Origin: Pedobacter yulinensis
GTDB taxonomy: Bacteria; Bacteroidota; Bacteroidia; Sphingobacteriales; Sphingobacteriaceae
Assembly (NCBI RefSeq): GCF_003029735.1
Contig: NZ_KZ686270.1
Coordinates: forward strand, 310,001 to 374,000
Direction: 5' to 3'
Length of the DNA stretch: 64,000 nt
How positions within the stretch are numbered: the stretch's first letter is position 1; each line of letters begins with the position of its first letter. Under the pieces are notes generated by a model that saw only the letters and a list, made by a program, of their open reading frames with translations, was not told the DNA's origin and did not search any database. Positions 55,648 to 62,475 of this stretch are shown here, piece by piece. A program made the translations under genes and the position numbers.

Positions 55648-56835
55648 CTATTTCAGGATTTCGGTTACCTGACCGGCACCTACCGTTCTGCCACCTTCAC
55701 GGATCGCGAAACGAAGACCTTTTTCCATTGCAATGGCGTTGATCAGTTTCACAGTGATGGTCACGTTATCGCCAGGCATAACCATTTCAGTACCTTCTGC
55801 AAGGGAGATTTCTCCTGTTACGTCTGTAGTACGGAAATAGAACTGAGGACGGTATTTGTTGAAGAATGGAGTGTGACGGCCACCTTCTGCTTTTGACAAT
55901 ACATAGATCTCAGCTTTGAAATCGGTGTGAGGCGTTACTGAACCTGGTTTACAGATTACCATACCGCGACGGATATCGGTTTTCTCAATACCACGAAGCA
56001 ACAGACCTACGTTATCACCAGCTTCACCGTAGTCAAGGATTTTGCGGAACATTTCCACACCTGTAACGGTTGATTTCAGGTTTTCAGCACCCATACCCAG
56101 GATCTCTACTGCATCACCAGTGTTGATCTGACCACGCTCGATACGACCGGTAGCAACTGTACCACGACCAGTGATTGAGAATACGTCTTCAACAGGCATC
56201 AGGAAAGGAAGGTCGGTCAGACGTGGAGGAATTGGAATGTAGCTGTCAACAGCGTTCATCAGCTCCATGATTTTCTCAACCCACTGAGGCTCGCCGTTCA
56301 GACCACCAAGGGCAGAACCACGGATAACAGGGATATCATCACCAGGGAATTCGTAGAACGACAGGAGTTCACGAACTTCCATTTCAACAAGATCTAACAA
56401 TTCAGGATCATCAACCATGTCCACTTTGTTCATGAACACAACCAATGAAGGTACACCTACCTGGCGGGCCAAAAGGATGTGCTCGCGGGTTTGCGGCATC
56501 GGACCGTCTGTAGACGCAACCACGATGATCGCACCGTCCATCTGCGCAGCACCTGTAACCATGTTTTTTACGTAATCCGCGTGACCTGGACAGTCAACGT
56601 GTGCATAGTGACGGTTAGCAGTTGAGTACTCAACGTGGGCAGTATTGATGGTGATACCTCTTTCTTTTTCCTCAGGAGCTGAGTCAATCGAATCGAATGA
56701 ACGGGCCTCAGATAAACCTGCGTCAGACAGTACTTTTGTAATAGCTGCAGTCAGAGTGGTTTTACCGTGGTCAACGTGACCGATAGTACCGATGTTCAAG
56801 TGCGGTTTACTCCGGTCAAATTTTTCTTTTGCCAT
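55648..56835 (-). CDS. tuf: Elongation factor Tu
   Basis: A 395-residue GTPase that delivers aminoacyl-tRNA to the ribosome. It shows [15 protein letters not shown] (P-loop), RGITIN (switch I), [12 protein letters not shown] (G3), NKVDMVDD (G4) and the beta-barrel domains 2 and 3. It is downstream of four tRNA genes, as with tufB of E. coli, and probably shares their promoter; no separate promoter is evident in the 120-base gap. Confidence 0.98.
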   Translation of the reverse strand: MAKEKFDRSKPHLNIGTIGHVDHGKTTLTAAITKVLSDAGLSEARSFDSIDSAPEEKERGITINTAHVEYSTANRHYAHVDCPGHADYVKNMVTGAAQMDGAIIVVASTDGPMPQTREHILLARQVGVPSLVVFMNKVDMVDDPELLDLVEMEVRELLSFYEFPGDDIPVIRGSALGGLNGEPQWVEKIMELMNAVDSYIPIPPRLTDLPFLMPVEDVFSITGRGTVATGRIERGQINTGDAVEILGMGAENLKSTVTGVEMFRKILDYGEAGDNVGLLLRGIEKTDIRRGMVICKPGSVTPHTDFKAEIYVLSKAEGGRHTPFFNKYRPQFYFRTTDVTGEISLAEGTEMVMPGDNVTITVKLINAIAMEKGLRFAIREGGRTVGAGQVTEILK

Positions 56836-56956
56836 TTTTTATAACTAATTAGTAGGTTAACTTTTTTATTTTTTACTGTTGTTCTATACAAATTCAATAC
56901 AAAAAACCTTGTTCAACCATGCCTACCGGATGATTTAACAAAGCCGTCTGATCATG

Positions 56957-57028
<72 letters not shown>

Positions 57029-57093
57029 TTTTAATTTACGACAGGTTGTGTTCCTGCTACGATTCTCTATCAGTATCGTGTACGTAAATATAT

Positions 57094-57169
57094 TGGAGCG
57101 GAAGACGGGTCTCGAACCCGCAACCTATAGCTTGGAAGGCTATCGCTCTACCAATTGAGCTACTTCCGC
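57094..57169 (-). tRNA. tRNA-Gly (TCC anticodon)
   Basis: Minus-strand cloverleaf: acceptor GCGGAAG/CTTCCGC, anticodon loop CTTCCAA with TCC, T arm GCGGG-TTCGAGA-CCCGT, discriminator T and an encoded CCA. Confidence 0.97.
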
Positions 57170-57257
57170 TTTTAATGATCGAATGATTGGATGCCTCATG
57201 ACTGAACGGCCGCAGACCGGTTCATCATTCATTCACTCAAACCTTCACCCATTGGTT

Positions 57258-57343
57258 TGGTGGGGAGAGAAGGATTCGAACCTTCGAAGTCTTGCGACAA
57301 CAGAGTTACAGTCTGTCCCATTTGGCCACTCTGGTATCTCCCC
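57258..57343 (-). tRNA. tRNA-Tyr (GTA anticodon)
   Basis: Minus-strand class II cloverleaf: acceptor GGGGAGA/TCTCCCC, anticodon loop CTGTAAC with GTA, a long variable arm, T arm AAGG-TTCGAAT-CCTT, discriminator A and an encoded CCA. Confidence 0.97.
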
Positions 57344-57385
57344 CCGATTACGCCCGCCAGATGTGCATCCGGCGAACATAAAAAG

Positions 57386-57458
<73 letters not shown>

Positions 57459-57562
57459 TTATGTGGATTACTGCCGCCCGAAGGCAATGCAGTGTTTGTA
57501 TTTCATCATTCAGAGAACATTCCAGTCCGTTTCGGGCCTTATGCCCCTTCCGAAATGGAATG

Positions 57563-57593
57563 CAAATCTACAACAAAATCATACACCCGCAAA
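57563..57593 (-). promoter_or_regulatory. Promoter of the tRNA-tuf operon
   Basis: On the minus strand, TTTG (57593-57590), 19 bases, TAGATTTG (57570-57563), an exact consensus match, starting near 57557 about 100 bases before tRNA-Thr(TGT). Confidence 0.65.
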
Positions 57594-57602
57594 TAATTTT
57601 AC

Positions 57603-57635
57603 AAAAAAAATTCGGCGACTTTTCAGCCGCCGAAT
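57603..57635 (-). terminator. Intrinsic terminator of hpf
   Basis: ATTCGGCG / CGCCGAAT, with a further inner stem, followed on the minus strand by TTTTTTTG. Confidence 0.82.
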
Positions 57636-57665
57636 GTTCTGTTTTATTCCGTACAAAGTACCGTC

Positions 57666-58013
57666 CTAATAGTCAGCAACTTCGTCGCTGGCGAGAATGT
57701 CTTTGTGCTCGCTTAATTTTGCACGGGTCTTATCTTTATGTTTATTCACCTGCCTCCTCAAGGATTCAATAGCCAGGTCGGTCGCCTCTTCAAACGTTTT
57801 GCACTGCTCTTTTGCGAACAGCGTTCCCCCGGGTACGATCAGCTTGATTTCGCTGATCTTGTTAGCCTCATCTTCGACGTTTTCCAGCTTCAGGTAAACT
57901 TCGCCACCGATGATGTGGTCGAAAAACTGGTCAAGCTTGTCCACTTTTTTCTGAATAAAGCTCAACAATTTCTGATCAGCATTGAAATGGATCGACTGAA
58001 CTCTGATTTTCAT
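57666..58013 (-). CDS. hpf: Ribosome hibernation-promoting factor, short form (HPF/YfiA)
   Basis: A 115-residue beta-alpha fold protein: MKIRVQSIHFNADQKLLSFIQKKVDKLDQFFDHI is the first half and TFEEATDLAIESLRRQVNKHKDKTR the basic C-terminal helix that lies in the decoding centre and mRNA channel. It inactivates 70S ribosomes in slow growth. Its length is that of short HPF/YfiA, without the C-terminal dimerisation domain. Unlike almost all neighbours, it is preceded by AAGGAGG four bases before the ATG. It follows the recombinase gene after 14 bases. Confidence 0.92.
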   Translation of the reverse strand: MKIRVQSIHFNADQKLLSFIQKKVDKLDQFFDHIIGGEVYLKLENVEDEANKISEIKLIVPGGTLFAKEQCKTFEEATDLAIESLRRQVNKHKDKTRAKLSEHKDILASDEVADY

Positions 58014-58017
58014 ATTT

Positions 58018-58022
58018 CCTCC
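58018..58022 (-). promoter_or_regulatory. Strong Shine-Dalgarno sequence of hpf
   Basis: GGAGG (within AAAGGAGG) on the minus strand, four bases before the hpf ATG. Unusual here, since the other gene starts in the window lack an SD. Confidence 0.7.
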
Positions 58023-58027
58023 TTTTT

Positions 58028-58960
58028 TTAAGCCTTCGGATGGGCTTGTTTATAAATTGATTTTAGTCTTTCAACCGAATTATGTGTATACACCTGCGTA
58101 GCAGCCAGGCTGGCGTGTCCGAGCAGTTCCTTAATTGCATTCAGGTCGGCTCCCCGGTTCAGCAGTTCGGTTGCAAAAGAATGCCGCAGTACATGCGGAC
58201 TCCGCTTTTGCTGTGTAGACACATAAGACAAATAGTGGTGTACGATCCGGTAAACCAGCTTGGCATAGGCACGTGCGCCTGTATTGGTAACGATCAGTGC
58301 GGCCGATTTGTTGTCGAAATTTTGCATTGACTTTTCAACAAGGTATTCTTCGAGCTGTCTGGCGAGCGCCGGCGTGAGCGGAACCAACCGCTCCTTACTC
58401 CTTTTGCCCATAACCCGGAGGGTCCTGTTTTCCCGGTCCACGCTTCCCTCATCCAGCCCGGTCAGTTCACTGAGCCTGATGCCCGTTCCGAAAAGCAACT
58501 CGAGCACGAGGCGGTCCCGGCGTGATGCAAACGAAGCATCAAAAATATCCCGGCCGTCAAGCAGTTCGTCCATTTTCCGGTGATCTACCACCACGGGCAG
58601 TTTGCCCGGAACCACCGGAGCCTTAACCAACAGCATCGGGTTCTTCTCGATACCCTTCGATCCCAACATAAAGCGGTAAAAGGAACGCAGGGCAGAAAGT
58701 TTACGGTTAATGGTTACCGCAGACCGTTTGGCATCCATAAGCGACACCACGTAACTCCTGATGTCGTTATGCCCTGCAGCATCGGCCGCCAGGCTAAATG
58801 TTTTGTCAAGATAAGCAGTATAGTCTTCCAGGTCTTTCCGGTAAGCTGTGAGCGTATGTGCTGCATACCGTTTTTCGTATTTAAGGTAAGTCAGGAAGGC
58901 CTCAATATGCATGGATCTCTGCGCTTGTTCTGCCCTTGAAGTTACTAATTGTTTTGTCAT
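58028..58960 (-). CDS. xerC: Tyrosine recombinase, XerC/XerD type
   Basis: A 310-residue site-specific recombinase. The N-terminal SAM-like core-binding domain (EAFLTYLKYEKRYAAHTLTAYRKDLEDY) is followed by the catalytic domain with Arg in TGIRLSELTGL, HVLRHSFATELL (H-x-x-R), LGHASLAATQVYTH (H and the nucleophilic Tyr). This place next to hpf and rpsU is where Bacteroidota usually keep a XerC-like gene for chromosome dimer resolution, and no attachment sites or other phage genes are around. Which of the two Xer proteins it is cannot be decided here. Confidence 0.88.
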   Translation of the reverse strand: MTKQLVTSRAEQAQRSMHIEAFLTYLKYEKRYAAHTLTAYRKDLEDYTAYLDKTFSLAADAAGHNDIRSYVVSLMDAKRSAVTINRKLSALRSFYRFMLGSKGIEKNPMLLVKAPVVPGKLPVVVDHRKMDELLDGRDIFDASFASRRDRLVLELLFGTGIRLSELTGLDEGSVDRENRTLRVMGKRSKERLVPLTPALARQLEEYLVEKSMQNFDNKSAALIVTNTGARAYAKLVYRIVHHYLSYVSTQQKRSPHVLRHSFATELLNRGADLNAIKELLGHASLAATQVYTHNSVERLKSIYKQAHPKA

Positions 58961-59024
58961 AAAAAAACGATCTTTCAGCCCTACCCGTCAAAGTGCCACC
59001 TCTGGCTGGCTATAAACAAAAAAA

Positions 59025-59048
59025 CCCTTTGCAGTTTGCTGCAAAGGG
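59025..59048 (-). terminator. Intrinsic terminator of rpsU
   Basis: CCCTTTGCAG / CTGCAAAGGG, 10-bp perfect stem, TTTG loop, followed on the minus strand by TTTTTTTG. Confidence 0.9.
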
Positions 59049-59071
59049 CTAAATATGATAAAACAGTAGTC

Positions 59072-59266
59072 TTAGAGACCGGCTTCCTGTTGCAAGCCTT
59101 GTTTGTAGATGGCGTGTTTAACCTGTGTACGACGGGTTACGGAACGTTTCTCATATGCCTGACGACTGCGAAGTTCTCTTAATACACCTGTTTTTTCAAA
59201 TTTCTTTTTGAAGCGTTTCAAGGCTTTGTCCAATGATTCGCCGTCTTTAATGTTGATAATGATCAT
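59072..59266 (-). CDS. rpsU: 30S ribosomal protein bS21
   Basis: A 64-residue basic protein of the small subunit platform. The family start MIIINIKDGESLDKALKRFKKK and the Arg-rich ELRSRQAYEKRSVTRR are clear. In Bacteroidota, bS21 (with bS6 and bS18) sequesters the 3'-end of 16S rRNA, which explains why SD sequences are little used. The gene has a promoter and terminator of its own and, unusually, an AGGAGGT sequence upstream. This fits reported autoregulation of rpsU in Flavobacterium. Confidence 0.95.
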   Translation of the reverse strand: MIIINIKDGESLDKALKRFKKKFEKTGVLRELRSRQAYEKRSVTRRTQVKHAIYKQGLQQEAGL

Positions 59267-59278
59267 AACGTTTTGATA

Positions 59279-59284
59279 CCTCCT
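59279..59284 (-). promoter_or_regulatory. Strong Shine-Dalgarno sequence of rpsU
   Basis: AGGAGG (then T) on the minus strand, 12 bases before the ATG, matching the anti-SD over seven bases. Spacing is longer than the classic 5-9. Confidence 0.65.
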
Positions 59285-59301
59285 CTCGTTTTTAAGGACT
59301 G

Positions 59302-59332
59302 CAAATATACGATTTGTAAATAAGTTAACAAA
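59302..59332 (-). promoter_or_regulatory. Promoter of rpsU
   Basis: On the minus strand, TTTG (59332-59329), 19 bases, TATATTTG (59309-59302), an exact consensus match. Start near 59296 gives a 30-base leader containing the SD sequence. Confidence 0.68.
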
Positions 59333-59480
59333 TGAAAATGTCTTTTTATCCAGTGCAGTTACCGGCTCTCAACCATATCGAAAGCCAGGCAGACCGCCTT
59401 GCCTGCAAAATAAAGCCCCGTTCAGGCCGGGAACCTGATTCGGCTTTACACGGACAGCTGTATGCGTATCGATAAAAAAA

Positions 59481-59505
59481 TCCGGCGCCTTTTGAGGCCA
59501 CCGGA
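59481..59505 (-). terminator. Intrinsic terminator of the acyl-CoA dehydrogenase gene
   Basis: TCCGG-C-GCC / GGC-CA-CCGGA imperfect stem with a TTTTGA loop, followed on the minus strand by TTTTTTTATCG. Confidence 0.7.
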
Positions 59506-59540
59506 CGCTCTTTTATGATATTTGGTTAGAATGGACGTGT

Positions 59541-60722
59541 TTATGCGTTCAGCACCTCGCGGGCAATAACGATCTTCTGAATTTCAGAAGTCCCCTCGCC
59601 TATTGTACAGAGCTTGCTGTCACGGTAATATTTTTCGACAGGAAAATCTTTTGTATATCCATAGCCGCCAAAGATCTGCACGGCTTCTGTAGCTGTTCTT
59701 ACGGCGACCTCAGACGCATAGTACTTGGCCATCGCCGAGAATTTAGTAACAGGTAAATGCCTGTTCTTCAGATCAGCTGCCTGGCGGATTAACAGGGTTG
59801 CCGCCTCGATCTCGGTTGCCATATCGGCCAGCTTAAAACTGATGGCCTGAAAGTTTGAGATCGGCTGTCCAAACTGGTGACGTTCTTTCGCATAACCAAC
59901 TGCAGCATCAAATGCGCCTTTTGCAATGCCTAAACCTAATGCTGCAATCGAGATCCGGCCCCCATCAAGCACCTTCATGGCCTGCTTGAAACCTTCGCCC
60001 TCCTGCCCCAGCAGGTTCTCTTTCGGCACCCGGCAGTTGTCAAAAATCATTTCGGTTGTTTCAGAAGCGCGCATACCCAGCTTGTTCTCCTTTTTGCCGG
60101 CGGCGAAACCCGGAGTTCCGCGCTCAACCACAATGGCCGATATACCAGAGGCTTTCCCTTTTTCGCCGGTTCGCACCATCACCACAGCGAGATCTCCTGA
60201 CTTGCCATGCGTAATCCAGTTCTTTGCACCGTTGATTACGTAATGGTCACCATCTGCAACTGCGGTCGTTTGCATGCGCAGCGCGTCTGATCCCGTACCT
60301 GCTTCAGTAAGCCCCCAGGCACCAATCCACTCGGCGGTAGCCAATCTGGGCAGCCAGCGTTGTTTTTGATCCTCATTGGCGAAATTCATCAAATGCCCGA
60401 CACATAACGAATTATGTGCGGCAAGCGACAAACCGATCGAACCGCACACCCGCGATACCTCTACAATAATATCTACATACTCCTGGTAACCAAGCCCCGA
60501 CCCGCCATAAGCTTCAGGTACAAGTACGCCCATCAACCCGAGCTGTCCCATCTCCTTAAACAGTGCGACAGGAAAGATCTGCGCTTCATCCCATTCCATC
60601 ACATGCGGGCGAATGTGCTTATCAGCAAAATCGCGTACCATTTGCCTGATCTGCAGCTGGCTCTCTGTTTCAGAAAAATCAAAGCCGGCCGGTACTTCAG
60701 TAAGATCTGTTCCGTTTGCCAT
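59541..60722 (-). CDS. Acyl-CoA dehydrogenase
   Basis: A 393-residue FAD-dependent enzyme that introduces the 2,3-double bond in acyl-CoA during beta-oxidation or branched-chain amino-acid breakdown. It has AWGLTEAGTGSDALRMQTTA (signature 1), QAISFKLADMATEIEAATLLIRQAA, and the C-terminal QIFGGYGYTKDFPVEKYYRDSKLCTIGEGTSEIQKIVIAREVL. Length fits short-chain-type members. The catalytic Glu is in the GYG-x-KD or the TIGEGTS region depending on subfamily, so chain-length specificity is open. Electrons go to ETF; no etf gene is adjacent. Confidence 0.94.
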   Translation of the reverse strand: MANGTDLTEVPAGFDFSETESQLQIRQMVRDFADKHIRPHVMEWDEAQIFPVALFKEMGQLGLMGVLVPEAYGGSGLGYQEYVDIIVEVSRVCGSIGLSLAAHNSLCVGHLMNFANEDQKQRWLPRLATAEWIGAWGLTEAGTGSDALRMQTTAVADGDHYVINGAKNWITHGKSGDLAVVMVRTGEKGKASGISAIVVERGTPGFAAGKKENKLGMRASETTEMIFDNCRVPKENLLGQEGEGFKQAMKVLDGGRISIAALGLGIAKGAFDAAVGYAKERHQFGQPISNFQAISFKLADMATEIEAATLLIRQAADLKNRHLPVTKFSAMAKYYASEVAVRTATEAVQIFGGYGYTKDFPVEKYYRDSKLCTIGEGTSEIQKIVIAREVLNA

Positions 60723-60877
60723 TTATAACTGATTTTCAGTACAATAATAACCATTCAGATGCATGGTGAATGCATCAAATATTTGCCTGGAAACAGAATA
60801 AAACGGTATTTGGTTCAATTAATGCCATAGAAATACTATGCAAGCATAAAAAACACCGAAAGTTTTTTTTAATTTTT

Positions 60878-61411
60878 TTAATGCTGCCAGCCCGCCAGCG
60901 TGTGCACGGCGTTGCTGAATGGCGAAAGGCGCTGCCGGCCATTCAAAAAATCAAGGCTTATAATAAAAGAATAACCCGTTACGCTGGCACCCAGGCGGCT
61001 GATGAGCGCAGAAGCTGCCAGCACAGTACCACCGGTAGCGAGCAGGTCGTCATGAACAAGCACCCTTTGCCCACTGCTAAACGCGTCTTCATGAACCTCA
61101 AGGGTCGCGGTACCATATTCAAGCGCGTACTCCTGCCTGACTGTTTTGTAAGGCAGTTTGCCTGCTTTTCTGACAGGCACAAAAGGCACGCCCAGATAAT
61201 TGGCCAGTGCAAGGCCAAACAGAAAGCCCCGGCTTTCAATGCCGGCCACCACATCGATCTGCAGTGCGGCTACCTGCGTTGCCAGCGCAGCTGTGATGTC
61301 AGTGCACAATGCGGCATCTTTAAGGATCGGCGTAATGTCTTTAAAAATAATACCCGGTGTTGGAAAATCGGCTACATCGCGTACCGCTGCTTTTATTCTG
61401 CTTTCGATCAT
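60878..61411 (-). CDS. apt: Adenine phosphoribosyltransferase
   Basis: A 177-residue purine salvage enzyme that makes AMP from adenine and PRPP. It begins with DVADFPTPGIIFKDITPIL, contains GIESRGFLFGLALA, FVPVRKAGKLPYKT, and the PRPP-binding VLVHDDLLATGGT. Full length. It is translationally coupled to the helix-hairpin-helix gene upstream: the ATG overlaps that gene's stop codon (ATGA). Confidence 0.96.
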   Translation of the reverse strand: MIESRIKAAVRDVADFPTPGIIFKDITPILKDAALCTDITAALATQVAALQIDVVAGIESRGFLFGLALANYLGVPFVPVRKAGKLPYKTVRQEYALEYGTATLEVHEDAFSSGQRVLVHDDLLATGGTVLAASALISRLGASVTGYSFIISLDFLNGRQRLSPFSNAVHTLAGWQH

Positions 61412-62298
61412 TCAAAGATGAGGTATGGTTCTAGTTTACGAATCGTTTCTGGTGGCAAAATAACGACTTTTTTTAAGTCGGCGGTACTTTTATATGGCCC
61501 ATGCTGGTCCCTGTAGGCGATCAGTGCGCTGACCTGTTTGTAGCGCAGGTATGGGTGTCCCTTCAGCTGATCGAATGTAACCTGGTTAACGGGAATGCGC
61601 CGGATCTTTGAAGGGTCAAGCCGCAACTGAGGCAGGATCTGCTGCAGCCTGAGGCTGTCCATGCCGTAGACCTCTGCCAGCTGATGCAGGCTGTAGAAAC
61701 CACCAAGCCGGTCGCGGTAGCGTACAATGCGGCTTGCAAAGGCCGGCCCCAGTCCCCTGACACTGGTTAGCCCGGCAGAGTCGGCCTCGTGTAAAGGAAC
61801 AATGATTATCTGGGACACCTTTTCTGCATTAAACCGCGGCTCATTTGCCGTTACTTCCTGGATATCAATGTAAGGTTCAAGTTTTTGATAGAGTTCCGGC
61901 CGGATGGTATACATGCGCGCTACATCGGCCTTTCTGCGAAAAACACCGCCTTTTTCCCGGTAGCGCAGAATGGCTGCCGCCTGCTTCTCTGAAAGACCCA
62001 ATTCCTGCCAGTCTGCCTGGTTCGCCTTGTTGGGATCAAACCGAAAGAAGCGCTGTGTGCGCCGCAAAGACCGTTTTTCACGTGGCTTTAAAGCAAATGG
62101 CCGGGCTTCAGGTAATGCCTGCAGCTCACGCACAGCCGCAAGCTCAGTGATGGTTGGCCCGGTTGCCTTTCCGCTCTGCCACCAGGACCAGGCAGCAGAA
62201 CATAGCCGAACCAAAGTAATCAGAACAGCGAGCACAACAAGGCCGTTGTATTCGCGCCGGCTCATGCCAAAATGCAGTCCAAGCCATTTTCTGATCAT
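61408..62298 (-). CDS. Membrane-anchored protein with helix-hairpin-helix repeats (ComEA-like)
   Basis: A 296-residue protein with one N-terminal membrane segment (about 18-38, GLVVLAVLITLVRLCSAAWSW) and then three helix-hairpin-helix repeats of the ComEA/DUF655 type: ELGLSEKQAAAILRYREKGG, VRGLGPAFASRIVRYRDRLGG and the C-terminal YLRYKQVSALIAYRDQHGPYK. Such repeats bind DNA non-specifically; in competent bacteria ComEA sits in the periplasm and draws in DNA. A location outside the membrane is likely but not proven. It overlaps apt by four bases, so the pair is one unit. Confidence 0.8.
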   Translation of the reverse strand: MIRKWLGLHFGMSRREYNGLVVLAVLITLVRLCSAAWSWWQSGKATGPTITELAAVRELQALPEARPFALKPREKRSLRRTQRFFRFDPNKANQADWQELGLSEKQAAAILRYREKGGVFRRKADVARMYTIRPELYQKLEPYIDIQEVTANEPRFNAEKVSQIIIVPLHEADSAGLTSVRGLGPAFASRIVRYRDRLGGFYSLHQLAEVYGMDSLRLQQILPQLRLDPSKIRRIPVNQVTFDQLKGHPYLRYKQVSALIAYRDQHGPYKSTADLKKVVILPPETIRKLEPYLIFE

Positions 62299-62330
62299 CG
62301 CTTTGTAACAGTTTTTTTAAATATAAATCT

Positions 62331-62338
62331 TATTTTTG
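62331..62338 (+). promoter_or_regulatory. Candidate -7 element for the acyltransferase gene
   Basis: TATTTTTG fits TAnnTTTG; TTTG is at 62302-62305, 25 bases upstream, which is long for the -33 box. The leader to the ATG would be about 130 bases. Confidence 0.35.
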
Positions 62339-62475
62339 AAATTTCGCGGCAGAGCGTTACCAAACATACCCCTTCAAAAACGCAGGAATTATTCCCTGCC
62401 TGCTGATTAAATCAATCCGGTACGTAAGGCGTTTTCTCCCGCTAAAAACACAAGAAACGAAGCGACTATTCCACC

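Noticed and set aside
58028-58960. Tyrosine recombinase as a phage or island integrase
   Set aside because: Its neighbours hpf and rpsU, and lack of attachment sites or phage genes, favour a housekeeping Xer protein.
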